From Centrapalus pauciflorus (lineage: Eukaryota; Streptophyta; Magnoliopsida; Asterales; Asteraceae): 64,000 bases of DNA. The notes under the pieces were generated by a model, which was given only the letters and a program-made list of their open reading frames with translations, made no database searches and was not told the origin of the DNA. Each line of letters begins with the position of its first letter. Positions within the stretch are counted from its first letter, which is position 1. Position numbers and translations under genes: made by a program. The stretch is from assembly GCA_020465985.1 (NCBI GenBank), contig JAANYP010007193.1, positions 1 to 64,000 on the forward strand, written 5' to 3'. Below are positions 36,329 through 48,178 of this stretch, in pieces.

Positions 36329-36997
36329 TGTTGGGAAATAGTTTAAGTATGTTCAAACTGTTAGTTAGACTTCTCAGACTGTTAGTAGATTTTATGTGTA
36401 AATACAAAGTTCATGCTGCTAGTTGAAGAAACTCGAGCTGCCAGTGTAAAAGTTCAAGCTGCCAGAGTAAAACAACTCAAGCTGCTCAGTTCATGCTGTC
36501 AAGAGATTCAAGCTGCTCAACAGTTTCATAAACAGAAAGTGCTGATTTTCAGGATAAGATATCTTCATGAAGATTCCAGCATATCTACTATCAGAGAAGT
36601 CATTATTCGTCAAGGAAACATATCAACAAGCAATATAAATACATAGAATAGGTCTTTCTATTATATAGGAGTTTTTCTGCATATTTTGAGTCTGTAATTG
36701 CTTTATTGATAGAGTTTTCGTAAGCCTCTAAGGTTGTAAAAACCCTAAGAACAGTCTGTGTTCTTCGTCTAATCAAAGGGATTAGAGGTGATTGTAATCA
36801 TTGAATTCAGCAATACAAACAGTCTTGATTACATATTGTGTGTTTATTCATTATTGATTCTAAAAGTTTTTGTTAAAATAATTAAGTGTTATTCCGCAAA
36901 CTTCTTGATTAAACTTTGATTCAAAGCAAGATTATTGATTTATACTCTGATAAATTCAAATCAGTTAGTCTTGGTAATTCAGTTTTAGATCCTGACA
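36329..36997 (+). repeat. LTR of element H
   Basis: Starts TGTTGGG and ends CTGACA two bases before the primer site. The partner LTR is absent. Confidence 0.78.
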
Positions 36998-36999
36998 AG

Positions 37000-37012
37000 T
37001 GGTATCAGAGCC
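37000..37012 (+). other. Primer-binding site of element H
   Basis: TGGTATCAGAGCC, perfect. Confidence 0.9.
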
Positions 37013-37073
37013 ACAGGTCGTTCTTTGTTTTTCAAAGTCGAAAACTTTCTTTTAAATTTTTAATTGTTTTGCA

Positions 37074-37541
37074 ATGGAATTTGAAAATAGCAGCAGTGGA
37101 TCTGGGCAAGGACTCAAAGTGCCTATGCTCAAGCCCACTGAGTTTGAGATGTGGAAACTCAGGATTCAACAGCATATTCAATTCATTGATTATGCCATAT
37201 GGGAAGCTGTTGAATTTCCTCCTGTAGTTGATCCAGAACTGGATGATGAGGGAAAACCAGTCAAAACTCCTCCAAAAACTGAACTTGAAAGGAAGGCTAG
37301 AATGAATGAAGTGAAAGCACTTACACTTTTACAAATAGCCATTCCAAATGCTTATCAACATCAGTTTAAAAAATTTTATACTGCTCATGATCTTTGGAAT
37401 GCCTTAGAGAAAAGATTTGCTGGTAATGCCAGTACCAAGAGAAACCAAAAGGATCTCTTGAAGCAGCAGTATGAAAACTTTTCTGGTGGAAAGAATGAAA
37501 ACCTTACTCAAATTTTTGACAGGTTCAACAAACTGATTGGC
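37074..37541 (+). pseudogene. gag fragment of element H
   Basis: Starts with ATG at 37074 (MEFENSSSGSGQGLKVPMLK) and runs open for about 155 codons through a copia-type Gag N-terminal domain: FEMWKLRIQQHIQFIDYAIW, NALEKRFAGNASTKRNQ, LLKQQYENFSGG, FDRFNKLIG. Directly after NKLIG the family similarity ends. The remaining dozen codons to the stop at 37569 are antisense sequence of element F gag. This Gag style is one I associate with Asteraceae copia elements. There are no internal stops, so the piece is comparatively young or was rearranged early. Confidence 0.82.
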
Positions 37542-39153
37542 ACCAAGAGTCAACTATCATTTGAAGCTTAACATGCTTTATATCTGTTTCTCTCTTTTCT
37601 TCCAGCAAAATAGAGTTGATGTGTTTTAATTCATCAAGCTCAGTTTCCAACTTATGGAAACTGTCCAGTTTACTAGATTTAGTTTTAAGATTAGTTTTAA
37701 GCTTAGAGATTTCAGATAGTAAAGCATCATGCTTCTCAACAGCAGCTTTTAGATCAACAAGCATATATTCAAACATTTTAACTTTTTCTTCAGAACTGTA
37801 AGCCATAAAATTTTGTACCTTATACATCATAGTAGGATTCCAGTTCTCTAAGCTGCTGAAAGCTTCAGCTTCAGCCATATCCTGTTTGAAACTGCTTGTT
37901 GATGGGACATCAGTGTTGGCCATCAGACATTGATTGTCTTCTTCATCAGACGATGAATCAGATTCCTCCCAATCACAAGTCTCTGCCATAAGTCCCTTTT
38001 GGCGGTTGGAACCCACTGAGTTTTCCAACTTCCTTAGCTTAGCCATGGCCATAAGGTACTTAACCCTATAACCATCATCCTTGTTTGTCTTGTATGGTTT
38101 GGATGACTGACCAACAGCTTTTGACACACAGTCAGCAGCTATATGACCAGTTTTGCCACATTTGAAACACTCAGCCTTGGATTTATCAAATGCCTTCTTT
38201 TTGCCAGCACCTGAATTTCCTTGCAGCATGTTTCTTCCAAACCTTTTCTTGTTTAACCTTTTGACAAGCATAGCTATCATTTGCTCATCATCTTGTTCAG
38301 CAAGATCTGCAGTATCTTCTTCATCTGACACTTCCTCCTTGTCATCATCCTGTTGATCAGGTTGAGTGAACACATCACTCACCTGATTTACAGGCTGTCT
38401 CACATTAGCCACAAAGGCTGCACCTCTTTTGGACATTTCCAAGGCATTTCTCTTTTGTTGCCTTGATTGTTCATCATTCAGTAAGGATCCATACAGATTG
38501 ACCAGATCCATGCTTCTGATAGTACCTGAGTTCCTTAGAATTGTTGAGAAGTAGTTCCACTCTTCAGGTAGAATGTCCAGAAACTTATTCACCAGGGTGA
38601 GACTGTCCTTAGTGATCCCAACAGCTTTGAGATCATTCACTAAAGCAGTAAACCTGGTGTAGGTTTCAGTGAGAGTCTCCTTTGGTTTAGCAAAGAAAAG
38701 TTCATACTGTCTAACAAGATTGTTGATCCTGTTGTCCAGTGTGATTGTGGGTCCATCATAGACAGTACACAAAGTATCCCACATTTCTTTTGCTGTCTTC
38801 ATTTTCTCAACCTGTTTGAACACATCATCAGGAAGAGAAATGACCAGATTGTTTCTGGCCTTTGCATCCAGAGCCACCAGTCTCTTGTCTTCATCAGACC
38901 ATTGAGCTTTAGCTTTCTCAAAGGTCCTGATTTCAGGAGCAGCTCCTTCAACCGCTGGAGTTATGGTAGTAACAGAGGTTGGCACATAGGGACCCTCCAT
39001 CACTATCTCTGGTTAGTTGTACATCCAGATTCTCTAAATAGAGCATTCATTCCTGCACCTTCCAACCATGAGAAGTTTTGTGGATTAAAATTTTGGAGGT
39101 TTGCCCATAGAGCCATTGTCATAGTAAGAAGAATTTGAAGCACTGTTGTCCAT
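37542..39153 (-). pseudogene. gag of element F, nearly open
   Basis: Copia-type Gag. The likely original start is the ATG at 39153 (MDNSASNSSYYDNGSMG). One extra T near 39095 shifts the frame, after which the frame from 39003 stays open for more than 480 codons. Visible parts: UBN2-type Gag domain (AKARNNLVISLPDDVF, TAKEMWDTLCTVYDG, LDILPEEWNYFST), an acidic stretch, a perfect zinc knuckle CFKCGKTGHIAADC (about 38180-38140), and a coiled-coil C-terminal part. It ends within the C-terminal part (MIVDSWC) at the inverted junction. It is the best preserved gag in the window, but pol is absent. Confidence 0.87.
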
Positions 39154-39200
39154 GGAAACTTGGGAGAATGAGAGATCTAGAATGACACACACTCTAAACT

Positions 39201-39212
39201 GCTCTGATACCA
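39201..39212 (-). other. Primer-binding site of element F
   Basis: Minus strand TGGTATCAGAGC, perfect. Confidence 0.9.
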
Positions 39213-39214
39213 GT

Positions 39215-40277
39215 TGTAGGTCCTGAGAGGTTCCCAAAGTATATAGCTTTAAGCTGTAGAGGGGGGTGAATACAGCAATTTAAAAACTACACACTATTTT
39301 CTCAATGTTGTAATGCTATTCATCAACAATTTGTTAATACAAACAAGCTTTGAATGCGCGAATAGTTCAAGCTGAGATGACAGATACATAGTAGTGTTCA
39401 CTAGTCTAAGACAAACTCAAACTTAGTATACAATGAATTACACTCACTAAGATAGCACTCCTGTGTTTACAAGACTTAAGGAAGCCTTATGTAAAACAGC
39501 TTAGGACACACAGATACTAATTACACAGGGAAGGCTTGCATGCATGGAAAATCCACACTTTGCACTTCACTCTTGGTTTCAGCACTTAGCTTTCTTCACA
39601 CATCTTTCTGTCCTTAGAAGCTTCCTTTTATACCCATTCAGAGGATCTAAGAGAAACATCTTCATTGGACGAAATGAAAAAGGAGAAGTCTTGTTGAAAA
39701 GACAACATAACCGTTTCTGCACTTTTCTGAAAAGCAGACTTGTCTTCACATGTGCAGAACTTTTGTCTTTTCACTTTGTCTACTGTTGCATTGCCTTTAA
39801 CTAATTTAGGAATGTCAACTTTGCGTCTTTCTTCCTTGTAAAGGCCTATTTTGATATAAGAAAAAGGTCTGTCACCCTTTTTCAAATAACCTTTTGTCTT
39901 CATGTTACAGAACAGCTTGGGCAGGCTGAGCAGTTCTGTTTTCCACTTTGTCTTCGACTTTGTAAACTGATCTTGTAGTCAAAAACAATACATGATGACT
40001 TGGAAACATATTCCATAAAGTGTTTAGCCTGTTCACAAAGAACAGGTTCTGTTCACAAAGAACAGAACACTTTAAAAATGCCCAAGCTGCTCAACAGTGT
40101 AGAGCAGCGTAGACAGTTTATGTCCAGCCTGTTCAGCAGACAGAGCAGCTTGGACAAACTGTCTTAGTTGCAACACATGCAACATATAGAACAGCTTTAG
40201 ACTGATATTGCAAATCATTTTCAGGTTTCAATAAGACATATAACAGGCCTTAAATTCAACCTTCAAATGCATCAACA
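39215..40277 (-). repeat. LTR of element F
   Basis: Minus strand from TGTTGATGCATTTG (40277) to GACCTACA (39215), 1,063 bp. It contains a TAGAGGGGGGTGAATA word near its 3' end and short tandem GTTCACAAAGAACAG repeats (40030-40065). Confidence 0.7.
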
Positions 40278-40379
40278 GGTTTGATTATAAATCTCCCCCT
40301 CAGATGTAGAACAGGTTTGACTGAGGCCTTTTTGTGCCTAACAAGTACTAATTCTCAAAGTTGTGTTGAATTCTTGAAC

Positions 40380-40785
40380 ATAAGTTCATGATATACACTT
40401 TAAGTTCGTGCATGGCCCAAGCCCACGAACTTATAAGTTCAAGGCCATGCAGCTAAGTTCGTATGAACTTATCAGAGCTATGTTCATATGAACTTATTAG
40501 CCATAAGTTTGACTTATCAGCCATAAGTTTATATCTCATGAATTTTTCATCCATAAGTTCATACCTCATGAACTTATCGTCCATAAGGTCATACCTCATG
40601 AACTTATCATCCATAAGTTCATACCTCATGAACTTAACTTGCAATCATGAACTTTATATAAAATCATGAACTTAAGACATGAATATGAACATATTATCAT
40701 GACTTGTATAAATAAGGCCCTATCTATTACAATTGACTAACAATAACAAAACTAGACTACTGTCGTCACACCGGGTGTACCAACA
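40380..40785 (-). repeat. LTR fragment G, related to the LTR of element D
   Basis: On the minus strand it starts TGTTGGTACACCCGGTGTGA at 40785, very like the start of the D LTR (TGTTGGTACACCC). It contains AAGTTCGTGGGCTTGGGCC, shared with the A-family LTRs. It ends near 40380, where element F begins. The sequence next to its 5' end is 16 bp long and then the LTR of element B begins. Confidence 0.65.
40520..40640 (-). repeat. 30-bp tandem repeat in LTR fragment G
   Basis: Four units of about 30 bp built on AAGTTCATGAGGTATGAACT followed by TATGGATGAT. It occupies the place of the 12-bp AAGTTC array of the A-family LTRs. Confidence 0.8.
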
Positions 40786-40801
40786 GAAAGCAACGGGTCG
40801 C

Positions 40802-41392
40802 TGTAAGGTCACCTACCTACGGATCTGATCTTGACGCGATACCTTCCAACGAGTGCGGAATCTTCGTTAGGGGTTTAACAGAACGATCACACACATGGAA
40901 ACATGGAGACAAACACAATGATAGACGTCAACAACGAACGTCCCGACACGTGAATTTATCCAAATGACACTCTAAAATACTCACAAGTTCGTAATGCACT
41001 TTTACGAGCTCTAGATGTTAATCTCTGCGAAAGTCATTAATCAAAACTTATTAAATCTTAATTATAGTGGTTAAGTTCGAACTTAGCTCAAACAAGTTCG
41101 TGAAGACCCAAGCCCATGAACTTGTCCACTACAAGTTCGAACCTAGCCTTTGAACTTACTCTTCAACTTGTCTTTGAACTTGTTCTAGAACTTTTCTTGA
41201 ACTTATGTTTGAACTTACCTTTGAACTTATGTTTGAACTTATCTTTGAACTTAAGTAAACATCAATCACAAACAAGAACAAACATATATAACTAATATCA
41301 AACATATGTATTAACTTGCAATTACAAAGCCTGAACTATTACAAAAGACTATCTACACTTAGACTGCTATCGTCACACAGGATGCACTAGCA
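40802..41392 (-). repeat. 3' LTR of element B
   Basis: Minus strand TGCTAGTGCATCCTGTGTGA to CCTTACA. The first bases are TGCTAG where A has TGTTAG. It carries about nine AAGTTCAAA units (41253-41146), one more than A. Confidence 0.88.
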
Positions 41393-41426
41393 GACTCCGC
41401 CTTGATGATAGCTTCTAACTAGATAT

Positions 41427-44353
41427 TCAATTATGTATAATACTAGGCTTTTTTAAACTACTACTAGCATACAAACCCTGTTCTATACAAACCTTAACTA
41501 CCTTCTGGTACTTCCTGCCTTCAGATCTCCAACCTTTGTGAAAATAGATTGGCTGCTCATGAAGTTTCTGCAAATCGCGCTGATACAAGTTTACAAGGTG
41601 TAGAGGGTCATATACTTTCAAAATAACTCTGTCTTCATGATCTTCCATCACAGCCTCTGTTGTTTCATTGTCGACAAACCACCACTCCATGTTCTCAAAA
41701 CATGTTGTGGCATTGGCTTCAATGGAACCTTCTTCAAACATCGAACTGGTTTATAGAACATCTTCATCCAAGGTTTTCCAGTCAATTGTTCAATTCTTGA
41801 TTCATCCATTACTCTCTTTTCTTCCCTTGGCTTTATTCTTTCAAACCATCCAGATCGACCTTCTTTTTTTATAATTCTTGCAATCACTTCAGCGTATTGG
41901 TCATCTTCTAGAATTAACAGATTCTTCCATGCCAATTCTTTGACTTCACTTTTCGGTAGTGTACTGAAGACTTTTCGCTTTCTCTTCAAATACTGCAACC
42001 CGTCTCTTCTCTTAAGCACAAAAAGTTGCAACTCTCTATCGAAGAACCTACTGAGAATGCCTCCAGACAGTTTTCCTGGACTTGGCAATCTCATTCTCTC
42101 TTTCACAAGTAATTCAGACTTCTTTTCTGAACCAGAGCTGCCTCTTCTCTTCATTCGTTAGGTCATTATCCTTTTCTTGAGTAGCGTCATCATGTGATTC
42201 ATCAATTATCGTTGACTTTAGAATGTCTAAGTCTATCGGATTCTGGTCTGTGTTTATGTATTGCCCAGTGAGGGTTTGACCCTGAATGACAAACTCGTCA
42301 GCTTTGTCTGCAAGAACATCATCGTTTGGGCTCTAATTAGGAATATTCTCTGGGGTAAACTCTCCTTCCTTGAGTTCTTCCAACTCATCTTCAAAATCAA
42401 AGTTTATCTCATCGTCATCATCTATGTCGGCCAAGGCTCCAGTTATTTCTTGATCAAATGACTCTAACGTCTCTAGAGCATTGCCTTTATCCGGACCTTC
42501 ACCTACTCATGTACCCGATGACCAGGCTCCCCCTGAATATTAGCTTGCTGAGCAGTCTGTTGAGAAAGATCTGCTAGCTCACTATATTTCTGCATGTCGG
42601 GATCACCTTGTTCATCATCATCTCTTCTTATTCCCCTTAACTCATCTCCTCGACAACTGCTCTCCTCCTGAGCTTGTAGATCTTTCACAATTTGCTCAAC
42701 TAGGGTCTGCAGAGTCAGGATTTGAGACTGTTGAGCGGCAATAGTCGTTTGTAGCTTCGCATTTTCTAGTTCCAGCCTTGAGTTGTGCTGTTGCAATTCG
42801 TTGACGGCTTGGGAATGCTGGAATATTTGGATAGTCTGGAAGTCTACATTGCTCTTCAGTTCTGTGAACCGTTGATTTTCAATGAATGGAGTGGAAGTAG
42901 ATGGAATGGAGGCGGATGTGGAAGGAGCGGCGGATGCGGATGGAGCGGCGGTTGCGACATATGGTATCGAAGCTGAAGTAGACGGAGCTCCCTGACTAAA
43001 GCGTTGTCCTTTTTCCCTTTGTTGTCTAACAATTGTTGCTTCTTCTTCTATCAAAAAGTCTGCGACTCCATATTCTTCATCTCGGAGAGCAGGGCGTGTC
43101 ATCTTTGTTCTGCGAACAACAACCCTTGATCCGTATCTCCCAATAGCTACAGCTGGATCGTCAACTTCTGTCTCTTCTGAGCTCGATTCAGATTCAGATT
43201 CAGAGGCGGTCTCTACTTGACCTTCAACCTCTTCCCGAGCCTCTGCTCCTTCTTCATGGCCTTCTAGGGCTTCAGTTTCGGCAATAAGAGGTTGATACTC
43301 ATCAATTTCTCGAAATATATCTTCCATGGCAGTTGGGGGTTCCAAAATGTTTTGAACCAATGGTTCAGCTACACTCTCTTGAGCAGCGACTCCTTGTTCC
43401 CAAATTTCCTCCAGCGTCTCTGATCTTGTTGGGCAGCTGATGTTGACGGCCCTCCTGCCTCTGCAGTGGAACGGGAACGGGGAATGGATCAATCAACCGG
43501 AGTTCGCCTGGCCGGTGCTTGAGGCTGTTGGGGTTACCGCTGCTGTAGTTATTGCTGGGGTGCTTCACCAATCCAGTCATCCCCGTCGGGAGCAACAAAA
43601 TATGGATCAATAAGGCGCGCCGAAAAGAGGAGCCACCTGTGGCCTGACTTGCTCAGCCCTTCGAGCATTACGTGACTGGCAGTCGGCAAATATTCGCTTA
43701 TCTATTATAGCAACCCCAATTTGCTCAGGCAGCGGTGGCAGATCTGGCAAGAAGTGACGAATAATCATCATTATGAATTGAGGATACATTAGAAATCTTT
43801 CTCTGGCGGGGGCATTTCCGAAAAGCTGAACGCTTTATTGTAGACCAGGGAAATCAATGCAAGACTGCAGCTTTAACACCATCGTGTTGAATCGTGCTTT
43901 CTTTGGTCCGAAGCACACCATAATCACATTAACTAAATATCTCCACTGGCCGATTAACCCGCTTTTCACATAGGACGCCTTTGTTATGTCCTGAGCATAA
44001 CCCATTTGGAGAAAGTCAACTTGCCTTATGGGCATCGGAAAGTCGATCGGGTCGGCTTCCTGTTCCTCTGTTGCCAACTGCAAAATTTGACATAGAAGCT
44101 CAGCTGAGAATGCGATCGGACGTCCTCCTACTCTTGTACACAGAACGGTGGGAGTTACTGAGCAGTCCACTTGTAATTGTTTCCAGAATTGTCCGACGTA
44201 GGTGATGATAACTGGCAGCTTATGCGTTAGCGCATATGAGACTCTTGATTGCGTCAAAAATTCGATCATTAGACGGTATGGCTGAGCCTCCGGCAAATGG
44301 AGATCGACGGCCATTACCATATTATGCTTATTGTAAAAGGCTCTATCACCCAT
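41427..44353 (-). pseudogene. ORF3 of element B
   Basis: Same gene as in A, read from the ATG at 44353, which follows the acceptor-like TTTGTGTGCAG. The first 160 codons are open (RAFYNKHNMVMAVDLHLPEA, RVSYALTHKLPVIITYVGQF, GQWRYLVNVIMVCF). A frameshift near 43860 and a small deletion near 43815 follow, where FFGEFVHQ of the other copies is missing. A 300-codon frame (43492-42503) covers the acidic, Ser/Pro-rich and coiled-coil parts. The C-terminal domain (42154-41427) carries GKLSGGILSRFFD and WWFVDNETTEAVMEDH, with one frameshift near 41690. It has fewer stops than A or C. Function unknown. Confidence 0.75.
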
Positions 44354-44355
44354 AT

Positions 44356-44821
44356 CTGCACACAAATGATAATTAAAAAGTTAGAAATTAATTTAAAATT
44401 AAATTTGTGTCATTCGAACTTGTATAACTTCGAACTTGATTAAGTTCGACGTCTAACACATTCGAACTTACATAAATTCAAGATTCGAAAACATTCGAAC
44501 TTAATGAAGTTCGAGACAACCATTCAAACATGACTGACTTCGAACTTACAGATATTTCAACAAGTTCAAACTTTCTGACAAGTTCGAACCTGAAGAACAT
44601 GTTCGAAGTCGGTTACTTTCAACATCAAAATCAAGATTTTAACCATATTTGACTTAATTAACAGTCTAATCTAGTCCTATTAGGTTCTAATCAAAGTTAT
44701 GTATCATTAATTTTAAGTTTTTGCTTTTAAAACTTGTGATTTGAAGTCACCTAGTTTTAAATGACCCAAAACCTCAAAAACGTCGATTCCAGCCACAAAA
44801 ATATCCTAAACTAACTCTTAC
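44356..44821 (-). other. Proposed 5'-UTR intron of ORF3 (element B)
   Basis: Minus strand donor ACTAA|GTAAGAG at 44821, branch-like TTCTAAC near 44385, acceptor TTTGTGTGCAG ending at 44356. Equivalent to 18638-19100 in A. Confidence 0.55.
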
Positions 44822-45000
44822 TTAGTATTAGCTTGTTCAATACACCAAAATGTGTATATATGTTCGAGAATCTGTAGCTAACTTCAAGAAATAGTAACAA
44901 ATTCGAAAAAAACGATATGTTCGAAGATAAGTTCGTAATCTCTCTGACAAGTTCGAAGGAAGAAGTTCGTGGGTAGATGACTTAAATGAGATACTGTTGA

Positions 45001-45010
45001 CCTATTTATA
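45001..45010 (-). promoter_or_regulatory. TATA box proposed for ORF3 (element B)
   Basis: Minus strand TATAAATAGGTCAACAGT, identical to element A over the box and the next eight bases. Confidence 0.6.
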
Positions 45011-46386
45011 TTAACCACCTTTGAAATTAGCTTAAGTTTGAACTTCCAGCAAGTTCGAAGGTAACTTCGAACTTGTCTGGTATTCGAACTTAATTTAAAA
45101 TTTTGAAAATTCTTGAACAAAATCCAATTTTTTGAACTTTTTCACTTGACGGAATTTTTCCAATTTTGCAAAAACATGCACACCACGCAACAGATTTTCA
45201 GGCAATTTGTGTTTCTTCAACTAAAAATGCATCCTAGTAACTTTGACCTTTTCCTATTTATTAAAAAATGAAATAAAATAACATAAAAATAAAATAAGAT
45301 AAACTAAAAATAAACTTAAATTGAATTACATTAACTCAAAAATACTTTAAAGATAAAACTTATGCTTACAGAATATTTTTGCGAGATAGTCAAAGAAGGA
45401 TCAATCAGATAGTAGTTCAAACGCACTTTCAGTATTTCACTTTCACACTTAGGAATTTTTATTTCTTTGATTGTTTGTCGTGATATACATTCTAAGTCGA
45501 TTGACGGTATGTTTTTCCTTTTAAACATTCAACACTTTGGAAATTCCTTTGGCCTTTTTATCTATCAAGAAACTATCTTACATGTCCCATACTTAGATAT
45601 ACTTCTATGATCAAGGCAGACACACAATGATTATAACTTTTTGGTTTTGCAAATTTTCTTTAAAAGGCAAACGTCGGACACATTCCTGTATTTACATACA
45701 ATAGAGTGTCTTAGTTTGTTTTAGAGTTCCTCTTATGTTAGCAAGACAGCGGTGACAGGTCTGTACATACGTACAACAAAGCGACTTATCTTGCTAGCTT
45801 AAGTCAAAACACCGTTGACAGATCTGTACCTATGCACAACAAAGCGACTTGTTTTTGCTTCCTTTTCTTTTCAAAACTTTTTCTTTCTTTATTTAAGATG
45901 TATTTTGATGTTTCTATACATTCGCCAGATAAATTTGCATACCTCATTTACAATCAATGTCTGTATATCTCTAACATATATATTAAGACCTTTTGGTCGT
46001 ACATCTAAGTTAGTTACACATATGATATTTTCTTGATTGTTTTATTAGCTGTTAGGATTTTTTCATGTATTATGCCTACCAACATATCAGAGAAGAATGT
46101 GTATATCACATAATATTTAAGGTGCATTATGTGTGAAAGCTCAACACCTAGAGTTTCTTTAGACGGTGCTAATTTTCGTCACTTTGAACCTATGATTCTA
46201 AGACATAACTCATTTTTTGATATTCAAATTTTTTGAAATTTTTTTGATATTCTCTATTTTTTTCTTTTGTTTTTCACTTTTATGATAAATAAGCTGATAA
46301 ACTAACCTACAAACTTACTATAAAAAGAAAGAAAATCTACTAAACTACTAACTTACTTTTATAAAGAAAAAGACTACTAAGGTCAA
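45011..46386 (-). other. pol-ORF3 spacer of element B
   Basis: Non-coding, matches 17094-18449 of element A. It includes the pair of GTCGCTTTGTTGTACGTA units at 45853-45742. Confidence 0.75.
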
Positions 46387-47136
46387 GTTACTCTGGATTA
46401 CGCATACCATTTAGTTGAACTAACAACTCAAAGCGTGACTACTCAAATGCTTGAGTGAATAAATCTGCATTATTGTCTTCTGTTGCAACTTTTACCAATT
46501 TTATCAAATTCTTTTCAGCACAATCACGTATGAAATGATGTCTTATGTATATGTGCTTTGTTTTACTGTGTTTAACTGGATTATTAGTTATAGCAACTTT
46601 GACTGATTATCTATCCTAATGGGAGTATGAGTGTAAGTCAAACCGTAATCCCACAATTTTTGTTGTATCCACAAAACCTGTGAATAGCAACTACCAGTAG
46701 CTAAATACTCGACCTCAAACGTTGATACGACTACCGAATATTGTTTCTTGCAATGACAGGAAACGAGCTTCCCTCCAAGGAACTGACAACGTCCAGTTGT
46801 TGATTTCCGGTTCAAGCTACATCCACCATAGTCAGAGTCCGTGAATGCCTCCAAATCCAGATCTTCATCAGCATGATACCAAAGTCCCAGTTTCGGTTTA
46901 GACTTCAACTATCTCAGAATTCGCTTCACGACTTTCATATGCATCTCCTTTGGATTTGCTTGAAACCTAGCACAAATACACACAGCAAACATAATGTCAG
47001 GTCTAGAAGCAGTTAAATACATGAGTGACCCGATCATGGCCCGATATAAAGTCGGATCCACATAAGTATCACTTCTGTACCCGGTCCGAGATTGTGATTC
47101 ACTTGAATCGGAGTACTAAAGTGTTCGGTCAGCTTT
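46387..47136 (-). pseudogene. pol 3' end (RT end and RNase H) of element B
   Basis: Read from 47136: [33 protein letters not shown], RNase H with DSDYGGCSLNRKSTTGRCQF and FEVEYLATGSCYSQVLWIQQ, ending MRNPE at about 46387. The other copies have CEAEYVA where this copy has FEVEYLA. A stop near the end of LKSKP and a frameshift near 46590 break it. The similarity stops abruptly at 47136, where the LTR of element C starts. Confidence 0.85.
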
Positions 47137-47637
47137 TGTTAGTGCAGCCTGTGTGACGATAGAAATCTAAGTATAGATGATATTTTGTAATAGTGCAAGT
47201 GTTCGTAATTGCACATTAATTCATATGTTTGATATTGATTGTATATATGTTTTACGTAAGTTCAAAGTTAAGTTCAAATATAAGTTCAAACATAAGTTCT
47301 AGAACATGTTCAAAGACAAGTTCTAGAATAAGTTCAAAGCCATGGTTCGAACTTATGGTGGACAAGTTCGTGGGCTTGGGCCTTCTCGAACTTGTCCAGG
47401 CCTAAGTTCGAGATTAATGGATATAGTTAAGGTTTAATAAGTTTTGATTAAGCATCTTGGCAGAAATTCGTGTGTGAGGCGATTACGAACTTGTGTGCGA
47501 TTTAGCAGAGTTTTCTTGGAGAGATTCACGTGTTGGGACGTCTGTTGTTACGTCTATCATAGTGTTAAGCTGCTAACGAGGATTCCGCACTCGTTGGACA
47601 GTGTCGCGTCAAGATTGGATAGCTAGGTGACCTTACA
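47137..47637 (+). repeat. 5' LTR of element C
   Basis: TGTTAGTGCAGCCTGTGTGA to CCTTACA, 501 bp, with about seven AAGTTC units (47262-47345). It starts directly in the pol of element B. The 5 bp before it are GCTTT. Confidence 0.9.
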
Positions 47638-47639
47638 AG

Positions 47640-47652
47640 TGGTATCAGAGCC
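47640..47652 (+). other. Primer-binding site of element C
   Basis: TGGTATCAGAGCC, perfect, two bases after the LTR. Confidence 0.92.
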
Positions 47653-48178
47653 ATAAGGGTGTTCATCGTGTTCTTCGCGTTCATATTAAACATTCATGGT
47701 TTCTTGGCGTTTTTGACCGAAAAATCACATTTTTTATAAGTTTTTCGAGTTATACAACAAAAGTAACGGAGAAAAGCTCATATTGGTTCATTGTTTCAGT
47801 CCAAATCATAGTTTTTTTATCCTAAAAACTTTTCTTTAATATGAAAACTTGAAAAAATCGAACATTTGGCCGTTTCTCGAACTTGCGGCGCTCGAACATA
47901 GGGGGTATTAGGGTTCATTCGAACTTGTCAGAAATACGCTCCTATCGAACTTGATTTAGGGTTTCCTTCGAATTTGGCTGAGATTCGAACTTGTTATATT
48001 CGAATTTGTCAGAAATCTCGAACTTGCCATACCGTCGAACTTGTTGATTTCGAACTTGATCACTTTCGAATTTTATTTCAAACAAATTTTACTTTAAATT
48101 AATTCGAACTTACCTAGGTTCGAAAGGGTTTATTTTATATTAAATTATCTAAGTTCGAATACAAAAAGTTTAGAAAGG
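47653..48178 (+). other. Leader of element C with TTCGAACTTG words
   Basis: Non-coding. TTCGAACTTG-type words recur from about 47875 to 48130, as in the leader of A. Confidence 0.75.

Larger units (their letters stand above)
36329..37541 (+). mobile_element. Element H: 5' half of another copia element (LTR, primer site, gag part)
   Basis: LTR from TGTTGGGAAATAG (36329) to CCTGACA (36997), primer site TGGTATCAGAGCC at 37000, then the beginning of a gag. The gag similarity stops at about 37541, where sequence of element F in the opposite orientation begins. The LTR contains repeated CAAGCTGC words. Confidence 0.8.
37542..40380 (-). mobile_element. Element F: gag, primer site, one LTR and 3' internal end (minus strand)
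   Basis: Read from right to left: a short internal 3' end with polypurine tract (CTGAGGGGGAGAT, 40303-40292), an LTR (40277-39215), a primer site (39212-39201), and gag (39153-37542). So one LTR has a polypurine tract before it and a primer site after it. The outer right limit near 40380, where LTR fragment G starts, is approximate. The gag is cut at 37542 by the inverted junction with H. Confidence 0.7.
40802..47136 (-). mobile_element. Element B: 3' half of an A-family copia element (minus strand)
   Basis: Read right to left: the end of pol (47136-46387), the pol-ORF3 spacer, the ORF3 promoter box (45010-45001), ORF3 (44353-41427), a polypurine tract (41406-41393) and the 3' LTR (41392-40802). 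The rest of pol, gag and the 5' LTR are not in the window, because element C begins directly at 47137. It is closely similar to A throughout, in opposite orientation. Confidence 0.88.

Noticed and set aside
40453..40644. Minus-strand frame with repeated MRYELMDDKF-type units
   Set aside because: It is the translation of the 30-bp LTR minisatellite, not a protein gene.
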